From JBHYDC01 sp051861205 (GTDB taxonomy: Bacteria > Pseudomonadota > Alphaproteobacteria > Rhizobiales > Pleomorphomonadaceae), in contig JBHYDC010000029.1 of NCBI GenBank assembly GCA_051861205.1, positions 1 through 31,925 on the forward strand: 31,925 bases of DNA. Reading direction: 5' to 3'. Below, one piece after another: positions 15,687 to 24,500 of this stretch (within the stretch, counting starts at the first letter, position 1; the number at the start of each line of letters is the position of its first letter). The position numbers were made by a program, and so were the translations under genes. The notes beneath the pieces are model-generated. The model did no database searches. It saw only the letters and a list, made by a program, of their open reading frames with translations, and had not been told where the DNA came from.

Positions 15687-16811
15687 TCAGGCGCCTCCGA
15701 CGATGCGCCGCTCTGCGCCAAGCGGGATTATCCAGCCACCCGCGTGGTCCGTCCGGGCGAGTTCGTCTGGGCTTACTGTCTCGGCCAGGCGGCCCCGGAT
15801 GATTTGGGCTTCGCCGTTGATGGCCTCCCGTATGAGATCGCGTTCGATTCCAACGAAGACCGGGCGAAGATTGAGCCGGGCGAGCGCCTCTTGGTCGGCG
15901 ACACCGACAGTCTCATCCGTTATTGGCCCAGCCCGCGTGATGATTCCTCCCACGAGCCCGCCTGTGACGCCGGCCCTTTCCACGTCCCTTATCGGAGTGG
16001 CATCCAGAAGTGCGCGGGCGCGGGTGATGTCATCTTCAAAGCGTTGCGGAAGAGGCTGTTGCGTGAGGCGGCGCAGTGCGCCGGCGAGCTCAGGATGGCC
16101 GAGCGGCTCGACCAGATTGGCGATATGCAGGCGAAGAAGCCCGATGTAGAGGGCGTCCTTGTCCATAGGATCGAGGGGCTCGCCTTCGTCAGTGGGATCG
16201 CGAACCGAGAGATGGGCGTCGGCCAGGCCTGCCATGGCTACTCCCCAGCGTGTGGCGATCGCGATACGCTTCACCGTCACCTTTCGGCCTTTGGCCGTGA
16301 CGTCGATGCGTTGGGCTTGCGCCCAGGCTCGGTCGAGCGCCTTGGCAGGTCCGCCCGGATCGTGACAGCCCTTTGCTTCCGCGACCGTGAGCGAGGAGAG
16401 ATTTGAAGCGCACGCAACCCAATCAGGCAGGTCGCCTCGTGAAAGGCGCTTGATCGTGACCTGCCTGCGGCGGTCAAGCACCAGCGTTCGGCTGCCGAGG
16501 TGGGCGAAGATGGAAAGTTGGAAGTAGCGCTCGAGATAGGCACGAGCGACGAAACGCCCGAACAGGCCTGACAGAGCGACCTTCACTTCGCGCGCCTGTC
16601 CGAGGGGTTTCTTGAAGATGAAGGGCGTTCCCGTGCCGGTGGGCATCAGCAGTGCGTCCAAGATGGACCAGGCGCCATAAGCCGCGCCGGGCGTCTGAAG
16701 CACCTCGCGAATACCAGCATCCTCGATCTCGGAAACGTCGAGGTCGACGGTGGAACCAGCGATGGGGCTGGCCTTCGCTGGGTCGAAACTATGAAGGAAG
16801 GTCCTCGTCAT
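15687..16811 (-). CDS. Unknown protein with PD-(D/E)xK-like core
   Basis: 374 residues, no family recognised. The visible nuclease-like signature is GDLPDWVACASNLSS followed by LTVAEAKGCHDPGG, with Pro129-Asp130 and Glu145-x-Lys147 at a spacing normal for PD-(D/E)xK nucleases. A following helix with AKALDRAWAQAQRIDV is typical of the fold's Gln-containing helix. After this comes a strand VKRIAIATRWGV and a mainly helical C-terminal region (about 235-374) with LYIGLLRLHIANLVE. The gene ends 255 bp upstream of the SIR2-APAZ start on the same strand, and is divergent from the DISARM operon with a 208-bp gap. It could be an accessory of either system or stand alone. A perfect palindrome (16815-16826) covers its ribosome-site region. 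Confidence 0.6.
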   Translation of the reverse strand: MTRTFLHSFDPAKASPIAGSTVDLDVSEIEDAGIREVLQTPGAAYGAWSILDALLMPTGTGTPFIFKKPLGQAREVKVALSGLFGRFVARAYLERYFQLSIFAHLGSRTLVLDRRRQVTIKRLSRGDLPDWVACASNLSSLTVAEAKGCHDPGGPAKALDRAWAQAQRIDVTAKGRKVTVKRIAIATRWGVAMAGLADAHLSVRDPTDEGEPLDPMDKDALYIGLLRLHIANLVEPLGHPELAGALRRLTQQPLPQRFEDDITRARALLDATPIRDVERAGVTGGLVGGIITRAGPITDETVGVADQEALARLNLRPVFVGIERDLIREAINGEAQIIRGRLAETVSPDELARTDHAGGWIIPLGAERRIVGGA

Positions 16812-16814
16812 AAC

Positions 16815-16826
16815 GCGAGCGCTCGC
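16815..16826. promoter_or_regulatory. 12-bp palindrome before the 374-residue gene
   Basis: GCGAGCGCTCGC is a perfect inverted repeat that begins 3 bp upstream of the minus-strand ATG (16811-16809), in the place a Shine-Dalgarno would take. It lies in the intergenic region shared with the divergent DISARM operon. It could be an operator or could hinder translation initiation; the sequence alone does not decide. Confidence 0.3.
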
Positions 16827-17019
16827 TTGTCCGCCGGCGAACGAGTGTCAGTGTGCTTGACGGATCTCGCAAGGGCCCGAGGGCCAGGACAATTGCCGGT
16901 TGATCGTCTATTCCCGATGACGCACACTTAGTAACGCCTATGAACTGAGCGGATGGGGGCTTAACCACGCAAAAAGACGGCGGCCAAGAGCTAGCATCTC
17001 AGGGGGAAGATGCGTCTAC

Positions 17020-18726
17020 ATGGCGGGGATCGGGGACATCAAAGCTGCTTTGCACAAATCAGGCGCGCGCGTCTTTTCCGCGCGCGGCTTTGCAACTCGC
17101 CCACGGCCCTCAACCTCCCTTGATCTCTGTTTCCGTCTTTTGCAAGCGCTGCAGAAGCAGCGTGCTCTCAGCGGACGCTACGAATACATCCTCGAACCGC
17201 TCCACGCAGCTCTGATCGCTCAGCCGCGCGAGGAACGGCATTACTGGGTAAGCACGTTCTACACCCTGTTGATGGATGATGAGACAAAGCGAAAGAACGC
17301 GACCTACTTCACGCCACCCTACATCGTTCGTCATCTTATCCGCTGCGCCGAGGAGGCGGGATTCGATCCGCGTAAAGACACGGCGCTCGACCCCGCGGCG
17401 GGCGGAGCAGCCTTTGTATCCAGTCTCGCAGGTCGCATGATGAGAGAGGGATGCACGTCGGAAGACGTCCGATCCCGTCTCCGTGGAATCGAAATCGACA
17501 AGAACCTGGCGGCGCTCGCGGAAATACATCTCGCCCACACCCTCACCGGACAATACGAGCGGCGAATATCCCTAAAGACCGTCCGCGTCGGTAACGCGCT
17601 GAATGTGCGCGGCGGCGACCTTTACGACGCGGTCTTCATGAATCCACCCTTCGGTCGGCTCCTCGGTGGTGCCCACCACGACACGGAAAAATGGAACGCC
17701 ATCTGCGATCCCGGCCACGTCAACAAGTATGCGCTCTTCGTCGCGCTCGCCCTGCGCTTGGTTCGACCAGGTGGTCTCATCGCGCTCATTTCTCCGGCGA
17801 GCTATATCGCCGGACCTTTGTTTTCCAGAATGCGGGAACAGATTCGTCGAACAACGGATGTGATCCGTCTGGACGTACTCGAACGCGACAATGTCTTTTT
17901 CAGCGTCCAACAGGACGCCGTGACGGCGATTTTCCGCAAGCGAGCCGAGCCCCGAACAAATCGTTCCCTGTTCTTTGCCCCCTGCGGTCAGATCGGACGT
18001 GGTTGGAAGGCAAGACAGATCGGCACGGCGCGATCGGCCGACAACGACTTTGGTTCGGCCTGGATTCTGCCAGGCGGCGGCGGCGAGCATGACGACGTTG
18101 CGTTCGTCTCTTGTCCTGGTCGGCTCGCGGATTTCGGCGTCCACATCAAAGCCGGCTACTTCGTTTGGAACCGCGAGAAATCCCGCCTCAACAAGAAGCG
18201 GCTGAAAGCGACAGAGACCCAGTACCCATTGCTTTGGGCGAAGAATATCAGCGCCGGGCGGTGGTGCTGGCCGGCATCGAAAGACGGAAAGACGGTCGAC
18301 TTCGTCTCTTTCGGGACGGAAAACGCGGGCGTGATCGATACGTCTGCCATCGCCCTTCAGCGCACGACCAACAACAAGCAACGTCGCCGACTGCTTGCAG
18401 CGATCGTACCATCGACAGTGATTGATACGTATGGCGGCTTTGTTACAGAGAATCATACCATTGCCGTCGTGCCGGCGAAGGCTGGCGTAAAGCTCGATCT
18501 CGTTTGCAGGTTGCTCAACAGCGCTGCGGTTGACGCCAGGTACCGCCGTATCGCCGGGACGGCCAGCGTGTCTGTGTCCTCGTTGCGGGACTTGCCGCTG
18601 CCCAAGCCTGAGCATCTTCGCGAAAGCCTTCGTATTGCTGATGACTTCGAGCGGGCGGTCGAGCTTGCATATCAAAAATCATCGACGGCCTTGACGTTAC
18701 CGACACCGGTGAGGGCGGTGCGGTAA
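17020..18726 (+). CDS. N6-adenine-type DNA methyltransferase, DISARM operon (DrmMI-like)
   Basis: 568-residue amino-methyltransferase of the type I/IIG N6-adenine group. Helical N-terminus (about 1-90), then RKNATYFTPPYIVRHL (92-106), motif I DPAAGGAAF (124-132), acidic motif II-like GIEID (156-160) and catalytic motif IV NPPFGR (208-213). The N-P-P-F form indicates N6-adenine methylation. The part after residue 300 is probably target recognition, with LLWAKNISAGRWCW and the late VTENHTIAVVPAKAG-type segment. No helicase or nuclease domain is fused. AGGGGGA lies about 13 bp ahead of the ATG, and this is the first gene of the operon. Its stop TAA shares a base with the next ATG. In class 1 DISARM a methylase of this kind (DrmMI) protects host DNA. 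Confidence 0.85.
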   Translation: MAGIGDIKAALHKSGARVFSARGFATRPRPSTSLDLCFRLLQALQKQRALSGRYEYILEPLHAALIAQPREERHYWVSTFYTLLMDDETKRKNATYFTPPYIVRHLIRCAEEAGFDPRKDTALDPAAGGAAFVSSLAGRMMREGCTSEDVRSRLRGIEIDKNLAALAEIHLAHTLTGQYERRISLKTVRVGNALNVRGGDLYDAVFMNPPFGRLLGGAHHDTEKWNAICDPGHVNKYALFVALALRLVRPGGLIALISPASYIAGPLFSRMREQIRRTTDVIRLDVLERDNVFFSVQQDAVTAIFRKRAEPRTNRSLFFAPCGQIGRGWKARQIGTARSADNDFGSAWILPGGGGEHDDVAFVSCPGRLADFGVHIKAGYFVWNREKSRLNKKRLKATETQYPLLWAKNISAGRWCWPASKDGKTVDFVSFGTENAGVIDTSAIALQRTTNNKQRRRLLAAIVPSTVIDTYGGFVTENHTIAVVPAKAGVKLDLVCRLLNSAAVDARYRRIAGTASVSVSSLRDLPLPKPEHLRESLRIADDFERAVELAYQKSSTALTLPTPVRAVR

Positions 18727-21551
18727 TGAAACGCCCCTCCAACTCGCCTCCGCAGTTCCGCCCTCAGGACCACAACCTGAATAAAATTCAAAGGCGCGAT
18801 CAGGAGGTGGCGGAGCAAAAGCGGGCGCTGATTGAGAAGATGAAGCACGCGGGAGCTAATCCGAAAGCAGAAAAACCCGTCGCGGCGGTCGCAATGCCGG
18901 AGGGTCGCGATGTCCCGCCCTCGGAGGCGATCTTATCCGCGACACGAAGCCTTCCGCTCATTCTGGCGGATCGCATCGACGTCCGCAGCGCGCCGCGCAA
19001 TCCCGTGCCCGATTTGGTCGAAGCGTTGTTTCGCGTTCAACGGACAAACCGTTCGGAAGCAATCCTGTGTTGGCCCTATGCGCCGCCGAATATCGCGATC
19101 GTGCATGCGCTCGCAGTGCAGGCGCTGCTCACAGCTCCCGATTCCAAGAGCGTCGATGGACAAGGCGCCGCTCATAAGCCCGAGGCGCTTCGGACATTGT
19201 TCTACCCCTGGGTGCGGCCGTCACGCTCGGCGCAGTCCAGTGTTCTGGTCGACAAAAATTGGGTTCTGAAAACCAACCTGCACCACATAAACCGCGGACG
19301 GTCAGCCGAGCACAGCCATTCATCGCCCCTGTCTGATCTCCATCGCGCGCTGATCCGCGTGAAGGACCTGGATGGCACCGTCAAAGGTCGACGGGGGCGG
19401 CCCCAGGCGAAGCTTGCCGAATACTCTCACCCGACATTGACCGAGCTCTCCCCACAGGCGGTGTTGATGGATGGATCTGTGTCGTCGCACGGTCTGTTGC
19501 ACCGCACACGGCGCTTTACCCGGCTCCCTGATCTTAGTCTCGGGTCGCCCGACAATCCCCAGACCGCCCATTACATGATGCTCGCCCTGCATCGCACCGC
19601 GCGTCCGAACAAAGCCCTGAACAAATCCATGGCCCCCCTGCATTGTGTTCTGATCGACGCGACAAGCCGGGCTACGCGGGGACTGGGCGACGCCTGGAAA
19701 GACAAATACGCAGACGTGCTCGCCACGGTCAGACGACTCTTTGGTCGTGTTCCAGTGTTGGCTGTGACCGACGATCCGTTCACGCACACTGTTTTTGCTC
19801 GCGACTTGCTCGCCGCTCACGACGCGCGGCCGGACTTGCCGAAGAAGGGACAAGTGCCGATTGCACAACCGGCGCTTTATTGCGAGCAAGGGTCGATTGT
19901 CGCTGCAACGGCCGATGCTCCGATCAGTTTCGAGGGGTGCGAGCACATCCGAGCCGTCGGGTTTGGCGGAATTGGAGGCGAAGTTCTCGATGGCTTGAAC
20001 AGTCTTCACCAGCGCGCGCTCACGATCGAGGACGATCAGTCCGCACGTTTGCTGCGGTCATTGAAAGCCGTCATCCGCAGGTGCGCCAATGCGCCCGGCG
20101 GCCTCCAACTTCTGGATGACTTCGTGACCGAGAACGACGGCATAGAGACGGCCATTCAGGTCATGGCTGGCTATCGGCCCCAACGCATTTTCACCGAGCT
20201 TGAGAACCCCGCCTTGGCGCTAGCGCAGGGTTATCCCGAGGAAATTAAGTCACTCCGGCAAAAGACCGAAGAATTCTTGAGGCAGTACAACACGACGACG
20301 CCTATGGGATCGGTCCTGGAAAGCGTTGTGGGTGACCTGATGGGTAAATCATCGAAGGTCTTGCTCACGATGAGGGACGGAACGGCGCTGGACTTTGCGC
20401 GCGACCGCCTCCTAGCGTCTCCGATCGGCGAGCGCTTCAAGAAGCGTCTCGATCAGGAAATGCTGATCGCCATGGATTACCCGAGTACCGAAGCACTGCT
20501 GCGCGAAGGCGGAGGCAACGATCCGCGCACGTTCCGCAATCACATCGGCTGGTTGGTCCTCGTCAGTCCAAAGAGGGCGGACGCCACGAGGCTTATGGCC
20601 CTTCCGTGGCTGCCGCGCGACGTGTTCGTGATCGGCGATCTAGATCTCCTGAAAAACATCGCCTCGGATTCAAAGCGCCTGTCGCGCTTCACGGCATTCG
20701 GCGTCCCGGTACAGAAGCGCCTGTCGAGCCTGGCGAAAGAGGGTGCGGACGAAATTGCACGGCGCGATGCAACCAGGACGGCACTGACCTGGGACGAGCC
20801 GCCGGAAGAAGATGTCGAGTTCATCCCCATGTCCAGCGTGGTGGATTTGGGGACGAAGGGAAGTCCCCAGGTCATCGTTTTCAAAACCAGCAACAACTAT
20901 AAGATCAAGGCACGACCGGGAAGCGATCTCGTGCTCTGCGACTGGGACGATCCGGCGAATCCCTTTCAAAGAGGGCGCGCCGACGAGATCAATGTCGGAG
21001 ATGAGATCGCCGTACTCGGCGACGCCTTTATTGAAGGCGCGCGCGGGGTATTAGACATCCGGGCCACCGCGGCGGCTGGGCTGCGGAGCTATCACGAGAC
21101 TGTCCGCGATGCGCTTCCATCGATACCGGGTAAGACCCGCAGGGATAAGGCCGTCGAGATCGCCAAGCGCATGGGAGAGCCCGGACTTGTCGACCGCGCC
21201 TACAACTGGATCAATGTCGATAAATACCTGCAAGAGGATCTGCGGCTGGTGCGGCCGAACGCGCCTCAGCGATTGCCTGAGTTCCTGAAGTTCATGATCG
21301 CCATAGGCCGAGGCGAGCGCGCCGCGCAGATTGATTGGACATGGGCTGTCGTCGCCACTCGCTCGCGGCGCGTGTCGGCCGCTCTGCAGTTTCATGAGGC
21401 TTATCTGGGAATCCTCGTCGATCCGCACGCGACGCTTGCCGAGAATCCCAGAATTGCGGACGGCTTGCGGTCTTTGCGCCGCTTGGCCGAGGACTTCGTC
21501 GGGCGCGTGGAGAAGAAGTCGGTCTTCAAAGCGGAGGACGCGGCCGCATGA
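18726..21551 (+). CDS. DISARM-operon protein of unknown family (possible DrmE-like component)
   Basis: 941 residues with no domain named with certainty. N-terminus: charged coiled-coil-like stretch (about 18-42). Residues 85-260 are alpha/beta with EAILCWPYAPPNIAIVHALA and LRTLFYPWVRPSR. Residues 300-370 hold strands LHCVLIDATSRATRGL and PVLAVTDDPFTHTVFARDL, like one lobe of a helicase or P-loop fold, but no GxxxxGK[ST] occurs anywhere. Residues 600-660 (WLVLVSPKRADATRLMALPW, DVFVIGDLDLL) read as a second such lobe. Near 745-775 a small beta element (DEINVGDEIAVLGD) resembles the closing domain of DrmE-type proteins, as I recall them. Encoded between methylase and DrmA, with TAATG and ATGA overlaps on each side. 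It occupies the place of DrmD in class 1, but is not an SNF2 ATPase. Function open. Confidence 0.65.
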   Translation: MKRPSNSPPQFRPQDHNLNKIQRRDQEVAEQKRALIEKMKHAGANPKAEKPVAAVAMPEGRDVPPSEAILSATRSLPLILADRIDVRSAPRNPVPDLVEALFRVQRTNRSEAILCWPYAPPNIAIVHALAVQALLTAPDSKSVDGQGAAHKPEALRTLFYPWVRPSRSAQSSVLVDKNWVLKTNLHHINRGRSAEHSHSSPLSDLHRALIRVKDLDGTVKGRRGRPQAKLAEYSHPTLTELSPQAVLMDGSVSSHGLLHRTRRFTRLPDLSLGSPDNPQTAHYMMLALHRTARPNKALNKSMAPLHCVLIDATSRATRGLGDAWKDKYADVLATVRRLFGRVPVLAVTDDPFTHTVFARDLLAAHDARPDLPKKGQVPIAQPALYCEQGSIVAATADAPISFEGCEHIRAVGFGGIGGEVLDGLNSLHQRALTIEDDQSARLLRSLKAVIRRCANAPGGLQLLDDFVTENDGIETAIQVMAGYRPQRIFTELENPALALAQGYPEEIKSLRQKTEEFLRQYNTTTPMGSVLESVVGDLMGKSSKVLLTMRDGTALDFARDRLLASPIGERFKKRLDQEMLIAMDYPSTEALLREGGGNDPRTFRNHIGWLVLVSPKRADATRLMALPWLPRDVFVIGDLDLLKNIASDSKRLSRFTAFGVPVQKRLSSLAKEGADEIARRDATRTALTWDEPPEEDVEFIPMSSVVDLGTKGSPQVIVFKTSNNYKIKARPGSDLVLCDWDDPANPFQRGRADEINVGDEIAVLGDAFIEGARGVLDIRATAAAGLRSYHETVRDALPSIPGKTRRDKAVEIAKRMGEPGLVDRAYNWINVDKYLQEDLRLVRPNAPQRLPEFLKFMIAIGRGERAAQIDWTWAVVATRSRRVSAALQFHEAYLGILVDPHATLAENPRIADGLRSLRRLAEDFVGRVEKKSVFKAEDAAA

Positions 21552-24500
21552 CCCGTATCGGCGTAGCCCCACAAGCATTGAACGCCTCGCTGCAGGAAGC
21601 CAAGGAGGCCGTGGCGGATGCTTTGGTCAATATGACCGTGGCACGCTGCTCCGGCATCGGGGATTTCGGCCGCATTGTCTATGGGCGGTCGCCGGAGCGG
21701 GCGTTTGTGTCCGGCTTCCTGTTGCCGCGCTTCGCCGAGATCGGTGATGACGACGAAACCTCCGACATCCATATCGCGGTCGTCGGCCTGGACTTGCAAG
21801 TCATCAAGGAGGCGACGGGAACGGCATCCATACGGCCCCGGTTCTCAGTCTATGTGCGCGTCCTTCCAAACTGGAGCGAGTTGGTCGATCGACGTTTGGG
21901 AATCCGGCCGACTTTCGACCTGATGCCGGCGATCCGGAAGGAGATCGTTCAGCGCATCCGCGAAGCGACGAAAGCACGATGCACCGAGGAGGGCCTGGTC
22001 GGCCGGGACGACCCGAAGACCGTGTCGCGCGAAGACCGGCGCCAGCGGCAGGTCCGGCGCACCGCGCTCAAAGAGGAAACGACGAAGCAGATTTACAAAG
22101 AGTATGGGATCGAGAGCGCGGGGTTGCCGGAAAGCGAGGCGGACGAGTCCCCGGAAGCGATAGAAGAAAGGGGTGGGCCTGATACTCCCGTCGATGCGCC
22201 GCCGCCGGAGCGCGACGTTCCGTTCAAATTCGTCTGGGGCGACCATCAGGTGCCACCGCACTTGGCGAAGCCTGCCGATATTCCCGTTAAATGGAAGCGC
22301 ATTGATCTCACGCTCGCGGTCCTGCACTGGGAGCTGGACACTCGGATACGCGACGTCGAACTCTCCGCCTTCGCTAAAGAGATCGCCGCAGCCGTGACCG
22401 CCCAAGTCGATGCATGGCTCTCGTCGCCGGAAGGCCAGGCCGAAGCGTGGCGCGACGAGAAAGTGATCCCGACCGATGTCGTCAACGAAGCAGCTTGGAC
22501 GGCGTTTCTTGAGCGCGTGCGCAAAGTAAAGCCGGACTCGCAAGCCGTCCGGCCTCCCGTGGAGGAAATGCAGGTCACGGTGCAGGACGCCGCCAATTTC
22601 GCGGACCCCAGGGTGCGCAGCGTCCGCGTGGCCCTGGAAAACAATAATCGGCAACTCAGTAAGAAGCGCCGTCGGCATCAATGCGCGTCTGTCTTTGCTG
22701 CCGGGATTGAGATCGAGCTGCCCGAAGGGGTTCACAAGCCTCTGATCCCGGATCGCATCGAGCCGTCTTATCGCTTTCGCCACCATATGGAATACCCGGC
22801 GATCGGCCTGAACAACGGCATCACCGCGTCCAGGGCCGACGGCCGCGTGAAGCTTGCGACGACATGGTCGCCTCGGTTCCTGCAGATCAGGATCGTGCCA
22901 CTCGGCCTCGGCGTGCCGGTTGAATTCGCCAAACTGTCGGCCGATAGCTTCAACCCCGACGAACTCTCGCCGCTGCCCGACGCCTACCGCACCTGGATCA
23001 AAGAGGAGTCGACGCGCCTCAAGACCGAAGTGCGTCAAGGATTGTCGGCGGAAGATGCTGCAATCGAATCTGAGCGCCTCACGAAGGATATCGAGTCGTG
23101 GAGCCGAGAGGCGGATCTTATCGAGCGCGGGATCAAACTCCTGATTCAATCGCGCACCGCCTATCTCGAAGGACAATCCGCGTCTGGCGAGAGGCGGGGT
23201 GCGCTCCTGAGACAAGGCGCGCCTTATCGCGCCTGGTTGTTTACAAATCGCGCCCTACTCGACCGTGAGAAGGGGAATTCGACAGCGGGCTGGCGTCTGT
23301 TCCAAATGGCCTTTGTGCTGGCGCATCTTCCGACCATCGCCTCGCACATGTCGGAATTTAGCAAGTGGCACGACCCCACGTTCGATGAGGAAGAGGCGAC
23401 CCTTCTCTATTTCGCAACCGGCGGCGGTAAGTCCGAAGCCTTCTACGGCATATTGGTCTTCGGTCTGTTTCTCGACCGATTGCGGGGAAAAGACCGGGGC
23501 GTCACGGCGCTCGTTCGCTATCCGCTACGTCTTTTGACATTGCAACAGGCGCAAAGGCTCCTTCGACTTCTAATCCAAGCCGAGTTGATCCGAAAAAAAG
23601 CCGGTTTGGGCGTCTGGCCGTTCGAGGTTGGGTTCTGGGTGGGAAGCGCCAACACACCGAATAATGTCAGTGGCATCAAGACCGTCCCGGCCGTCGATGA
23701 CGCGGCGCACCCCAACGATGATGTGCTCAAAGCGACCCTCGCCACGTCAACTGCACCTGACAAGGACAGAGACTTCGCGCGCGGCTACGAGGATATGCGC
23801 GTCGCCTATTGCAAGATTCCCACCTGTCCGATCTGCCGGGAAGAGACGGGCTTACGCTTGTTCAATGGCGCCGTCGCGCGATCCAAGCGGGTCGGTATTG
23901 TCTGCTTCAACGCGTCCTGCGCCTGGAATAAGGCGCATCCGGGCGAGGTTCGGACGCCGCTGCCGTTTCTCCTGACGGACGACACAATCTATCAACGTGC
24001 TCCCAGCGTCGTGCTCGGCACCGTCGATAAGCTGGCAATGATCGGCCAGCATCCCAATACCATCACTTCCGTGTTGGGCATGTTCGGAACCGCGCGGTGG
24101 GTGGCTGCCGACGGGCATTTGTTCTCGCCGCGCACTTCCGGCCCGCTTGAAGCCGGGCCGGAGGAGGAAGGATATGCGCCCGTCTTCCCGGCCTATCAGG
24201 ACGGGCGCCGGATCTTCAAAGATCCGTTTCCGTCGATCGTCATCCAAGACGAAATGCACCTTCTCGAAGAAAGCCTCGGGACGTTCAGCGGCTTGTTCGA
24301 GACGACATTCGAGACGTTGTTGACGAGCATCGACCAGATTTGCGGCAAGGGCCTCGAAACGGCGCGATCGACCAAGGAACGGCCCCGCATGCCGAAGATC
24401 ATCGCGGCGACGGCGACCGTGTCCGATCCCGACAAGCAGCTGGCCGTCCTGTACCAACGTAAGCCGTTGCAATTTCCGCATCCCGGCCCCGATCTTTACC

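Noticed and set aside
18726..21551. Calling the 941-residue protein DrmD (SNF2 helicase)
   Set aside because: No Walker A, DExH or arginine-finger motif was found over its whole length.
21845..23215. 456-codon minus-strand frame inside drmA
   Set aside because: Antisense shadow of the DrmA N-terminal half; Arg-rich low-complexity composition and no motifs.
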